A stretch of DNA of 8,226 nucleotides from an uncultured Ruminococcus sp. (lineage in GTDB: Bacteria; Bacillota; Clostridia; Oscillospirales; Ruminococcaceae). Below are positions 5,432-8,226 of the stretch, piece by piece (position 1 is the stretch's first letter; the number at the start of each line of letters is the position of its first letter). Where the stretch lies: NCBI GenBank assembly GCA_945876155.1, contig CAMCMW010000051.1, positions 1-8,226 on the forward strand. Direction: 5' to 3'. The notes beneath the pieces are model-generated. The model did not search any database. It was given only the letters and a program-made list of their open reading frames with translations, and was not told the origin of the DNA. A program made the position numbers and the translations under genes.

Positions 5432-7036
5432 TTATTTTGTGGAATTTTTTATTCTTAATTCACCGGTTATCTTTTCGATTTTACAGGTGTGTTTTTTATA
5501 ATCGGTATCAGGGTCAGTTGTATAATTAATGCCAACAAGAATTATTTCACCGCTGTAAGCTGACAGCTTTTCAGTATACTGCCTGTTCCTGATTTGTTCA
5601 AGTGCAATACTTGCATCCTGCTCCCTTTTAAGTTCAACAACTATTGCAGGAACATTTTCATTGGGTCTTGGCAGGAATGCAATGTCTGCATATCCTTTAC
5701 CTGTCGGAAGTTCCCTTATTATTTCGTACTGATTTCTTGCGGTATAAAACGCAAGCGTCACAACACAGGCAAGTGCATTTTCGTCATTATACTTAATAAT
5801 CGAAGTGTTTTCCTGATGGGTCTGCTCGACAATTCTTGCAACTGTTTCCTCATCACCTGAAAGTGCCGCTTTCAGGCATTCTTCTGACTGGTTTATTGCA
5901 TTAATAACACGCTCCCAGCCTCCGTCTTTTATACTTCTGACAAACTCCTGCTGAACTTCCATATTCGGAATCCAACAGCTTTTTGTGTCAAAGTCATAAG
6001 TCAGATAGCCGAGATGAATGAGAAGCGTAAGAACATCATCTGCATAGTGAAAGCTTGACATATCGTTCTGGAATGTACCCGTATCAAGAACAATTCGTTC
6101 CCCGGCAATCATTTTTTCGATTTTCTCTTTAAGTCCATCGAAATTGAGGTTTACAGGCGTCTTTAATGCGTTGTAGGTTTCGGTCTGAGACCAGTAATCT
6201 GTTAATCTTTTTCTTCGACACGCCTCAGTAACCGAGCGTGGGTTATATATTGCAATTCCGTCAACATTATAACCGTTGTACCATTTTTTAGCCTCGTTTA
6301 TATCTATATTATACTTCCTGCAAAGATCTTCTGTTTCTTCCTCTGTAAATCCTGTGAACTCAGAAAACGGATAAGCGCCTTCCATTGAGTATTCAATAAA
6401 CATATTAAGTGCCGAATGAACACCGTACTTTTTTATTGGCAGAATACCTGTCATATATGCAAGTGCTACATACGGCTGACCTTTAAACAGTGCATAAAGA
6501 TAGTCGAGGTATATTTTTTGTGCTGATTCATTATCTTTATAATACCTTAAAACACAATCCCACTCGTCTATTATGAATACGAATGGAATGCTTGTTCCGT
6601 AAAAAACATATTCAAGAGCAGAAATCAAATCGTCGTCTTCGTCTACAAATTCAGAAAATTCTTTTTTTACTTCCTTTAATATTCTGTGTTCCATGAGTTC
6701 AATCATTTCTTCAACGCTTTTGGTTTTTACAAGAAATTTCTGCATATCGAAACTTATGACATTGTATTTGTTCAGATACTTTTCAAAGTTTTCAGTTTCA
6801 GATATTTTATACGGTGCAAAAAGCTCTTTTGAATCACACCCACGGCTGTAATAAGCATTCAGCATATATGCAGCCATTGACTTTCCGAATCGTCTTGGTC
6901 GGCTGATGCAAACATACTTATCGCTTGAGCAGATAACTTTATTCAACTCATTAATCAGCATTGTTTTGTCTATATATATTTCTGAATTTGTTGCCTCCTG
7001 AAACAAGATGCTGTTCTGGTTTAAATAAATACCCAT
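5432..7036 (-). CDS. AAA-ATPase-like protein with C-terminal PD-(D/E)XK nuclease-like domain
   Basis: 534 residues from MGIYLNQN. The N-terminal part is the AAA-ATPase-like family (Pfam PF09820 as I recall it): an early YIDKT motif (21-25), Walker A SRPRRFGKS (45-53), Walker B FVFIIDEWD (152-160), and the characteristic KKWYNGY (250-256) and YNPRSV (264-269) blocks. The C-terminal part (about 420-534) is a PD-(D/E)XK nuclease-like domain with GYADIAF (D451) and AIVVELK (E468-x-K470). The length matches the family. These proteins are numerous and variable in gut Bacteroidetes and Clostridia; no firm function is known, and roles in DNA processing or defence are suspected only. An ATG 54 bp further upstream (7090) is in frame but lies in the promoter and has no ribosome site, so it is rejected. 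The gene is more AT-rich than the genes to its left. It is transcribed alone from its own promoter. Confidence 0.92.
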   Translation of the reverse strand: MGIYLNQNSILFQEATNSEIYIDKTMLINELNKVICSSDKYVCISRPRRFGKSMAAYMLNAYYSRGCDSKELFAPYKISETENFEKYLNKYNVISFDMQKFLVKTKSVEEMIELMEHRILKEVKKEFSEFVDEDDDLISALEYVFYGTSIPFVFIIDEWDCVLRYYKDNESAQKIYLDYLYALFKGQPYVALAYMTGILPIKKYGVHSALNMFIEYSMEGAYPFSEFTGFTEEETEDLCRKYNIDINEAKKWYNGYNVDGIAIYNPRSVTEACRRKRLTDYWSQTETYNALKTPVNLNFDGLKEKIEKMIAGERIVLDTGTFQNDMSSFHYADDVLTLLIHLGYLTYDFDTKSCWIPNMEVQQEFVRSIKDGGWERVINAINQSEECLKAALSGDEETVARIVEQTHQENTSIIKYNDENALACVVTLAFYTARNQYEIIRELPTGKGYADIAFLPRPNENVPAIVVELKREQDASIALEQIRNRQYTEKLSAYSGEIILVGINYTTDPDTDYKKHTCKIEKITGELRIKNSTK

Positions 7037-7043
7037 ATTCGAT

Positions 7044-7049
7044 ACCTCC
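7044..7049 (-). promoter_or_regulatory. Ribosome site that decides the AAA-ATPase-like start
   Basis: GGAGGT on the minus strand, a perfect anti-16S match, lies 7 bases before the ATG at 7034-7036. It rules out the longer in-frame start at 7090. Confidence 0.9.
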
Positions 7050-7061
7050 GTCCATATAATA

Positions 7062-7090
7062 AGTGTATCATTTTTTTGCTTTAAAATCAA
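7062..7090 (-). promoter_or_regulatory. Promoter of the AAA-ATPase-like gene
   Basis: On the minus strand TTGATT (7085-7090), 17 bases, then TACACT (7062-7067); each box has two mismatches to the consensus. The position gives a leader of about 20 nt before the ribosome site, consistent with the chosen start. It is moderately strong at best. Confidence 0.6.
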
Positions 7091-7243
7091 GTGGTTTATG
7101 AAATGAATTTAATTTAGTTTGTAAAATCTGAAATATCAGGAAAAGATTTATAAATTGAGGTTCTGAATCTATCCAATCACCTTATCTCAGCAGCAGCCCA
7201 CTTCTCATCTGTGCAAAATTATAGAAATACCAGTGCATTGCTA

Positions 7244-8226
7244 CTAACCCTTTTCCTCAAAGCCTTCAGCACCACGCAACGGAAAATTAGAATAGAGATG
7301 AACAGTACATATATAGCTTACAAGCCTTGCTCTTCCCACAGCCTGTTCAGATTCACTTTCTATCATCCAAAGCTGAATAGTTTGCAGTAAGCTATCTGAA
7401 TAGGTCATGAGCTGGAAAGAAAAGCCATTTCTTTTGATTCTTCTGTTTGCCATAACATCGCCGGAAATCTTGTTTTCAAGGAACATTCCCCATAGCTTAT
7501 ACACATACTCTGGTCTGTGAAAGGTCCCTATTACAGCAAGATTGTGACCCTGCAAATGATTGAAACCGTGTGAAGCACCAAGATAAACTTCACCTGTTTC
7601 TGCGTATTCCTTAAAAGTTATTATGTCGCAGTCTTTGTGTTTTTCTCTTATGTCATACAGCACCTGCGGATTTCGGTTAATACAATCTCTGCTGTAAGTC
7701 ATATCATGATGAAGTATAAGCTTACCCATATTTTTCAGATGTCCGAGGTCGTCAAACCTGTTAAGCCTTTCATTAAAAATCTTTCGGTATATTGTTTCAT
7801 CAGCTGTTGCGGAAAGAATATTACAATCATAACATGGAAATGACCTGGCATATAAAAAGTACACGTTATCATCATCACTTTTGCGATAAAAACAGCGTGA
7901 ATAAAGTGCATAATAGATGTTTGACTCACACTTTTGGTTCATATAGCTGTTTATAACCGCCTTTTCACCTGTGTCAACAAGGTTCTTTAGTGGTTCAATA
8001 AAGCTGTAGCCATCGGTTCTTATGATTTCGGTAAGTTTTGAGTAAATGCTGCTTTGAACAGGTATTCCGCATTTCAGCTTATTCAGCAACTGTGATATCT
8101 CTTTTACGGATACTTTTTTAATCTGAATCATCTGCGGTAAAATATCTTCATCAATAATGACATTTCTTGACTCCAGATAATCCTGTTTCATGTTCAGAAG
8201 TCTTGCATGAGTGGTAATCACCAGCT
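7244..8226 (-). CDS. Superfamily 2-type DNA helicase, C-terminal part (cut by the right edge)
   Basis: 326 codons ending in TAG; the frame is open to the right edge, so the true start is outside. Counting from the GTG at 8221, visible motifs are ITTHARLL (2-9, motif Ib-like), VIIDEDIL (21-28, motif II/Walker B), ILSATAD (135-141, motif III), a second RecA-like lobe with LGASHGFNHLQGHNLAVIGT (214-233), and QAVGRARLV (293-301, motif VI with the arginine finger) followed by VHLYSNFPL. Motifs I and Ia must lie beyond the window. This pattern, with GTFHRPEYVYKLW after the second lobe, resembles helicase domains of replication proteins carried by phages and integrative elements, often joined to a primase domain. 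That comparison is from memory. The GTG at 8221 is within the helicase core and is not the start. Helicase call is good; a mobile-element role is inferred. Confidence 0.8.
   Translation of the reverse strand, partial: LVITTHARLLNMKQDYLESRNVIIDEDILPQMIQIKKVSVKEISQLLNKLKCGIPVQSSIYSKLTEIIRTDGYSFIEPLKNLVDTGEKAVINSYMNQKCESNIYYALYSRCFYRKSDDDNVYFLYARSFPCYDCNILSATADETIYRKIFNERLNRFDDLGHLKNMGKLILHHDMTYSRDCINRNPQVLYDIREKHKDCDIITFKEYAETGEVYLGASHGFNHLQGHNLAVIGTFHRPEYVYKLWGMFLENKISGDVMANRRIKRNGFSFQLMTYSDSLLQTIQLWMIESESEQAVGRARLVSYICTVHLYSNFPLRGAEGFEEKG

Noticed and set aside
7037..7090. Longer N-terminus for the AAA-ATPase-like protein
   Set aside because: The extra 18 codons cover the -35/-10 boxes and the perfect ribosome site, and start without any ribosome site.
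7121..7148. Hairpin AAAATCT...AGATTT as a terminator for the helicase gene
   Set aside because: The stem is AT-only at the base, the inner CTGA/TCAG stem is 4 bp, and no T-tract follows on the minus strand.
8219..8221. GTG start for the helicase
   Set aside because: The frame stays open upstream to the window edge, there is no ribosome site in view, and the position is within the helicase core between motifs Ia and II.

Overview
This window looks like a chromosomal segment of an anaerobic, fibre-degrading Clostridia bacterium, most likely a Ruminococcus or close relative in the Oscillospiraceae. The main reason is a secreted pectate-lyase-like protein with ricin-type beta-trefoil modules, a Thr-rich linker and a C-terminal type I dockerin, the arrangement of a cellulosome subunit. 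Rubrerythrin, SfsA and a GGGtGRT-family remnant also fit an anaerobic Firmicute. The taxonomy is inferred from gene content and was not searched.

Left part (1-3550). A membrane protein gene runs off the left edge on the minus strand (start at 234). It is divergent from the large pectate-lyase/dockerin gene (677-3505, plus). Each has a textbook sigma-A promoter with 17-bp spacing. The space between the two -35 boxes holds a roughly 280-bp imperfect palindrome (about 336-613). At its core is a perfect 24-bp inverted repeat whose arms are themselves palindromes, as in a REPIN or MITE.

Middle (3511-5091). A probable bidirectional terminator separates the lyase gene from sfsA (minus, 3561-4271). 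Upstream of sfsA is a rubrerythrin with rubredoxin-type zinc/iron knuckles at both ends (minus, 4355-5014). It has its own strong promoter and terminator. These look like ordinary housekeeping and oxidative-stress genes.

Right part (5152-8226). The last ~23 codons of a GGGtGRT-family gene remain at 5220-5288 with their terminator, then homology stops abruptly. About 50 bp further on is a symmetric four-half-site dyad (5331-5365). After that come more AT-rich genes of accessory character: an AAA-ATPase-like/PD-(D/E)XK protein (5432-7036) and the 3' part of a superfamily 2-type helicase (7244-8226, open at the right edge). My reading is that about 5290 is the junction between core chromosome and an integrated element that used the 3' end of the GGGtGRT gene as target. 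This is inference and needs the sequence to the right of the window.
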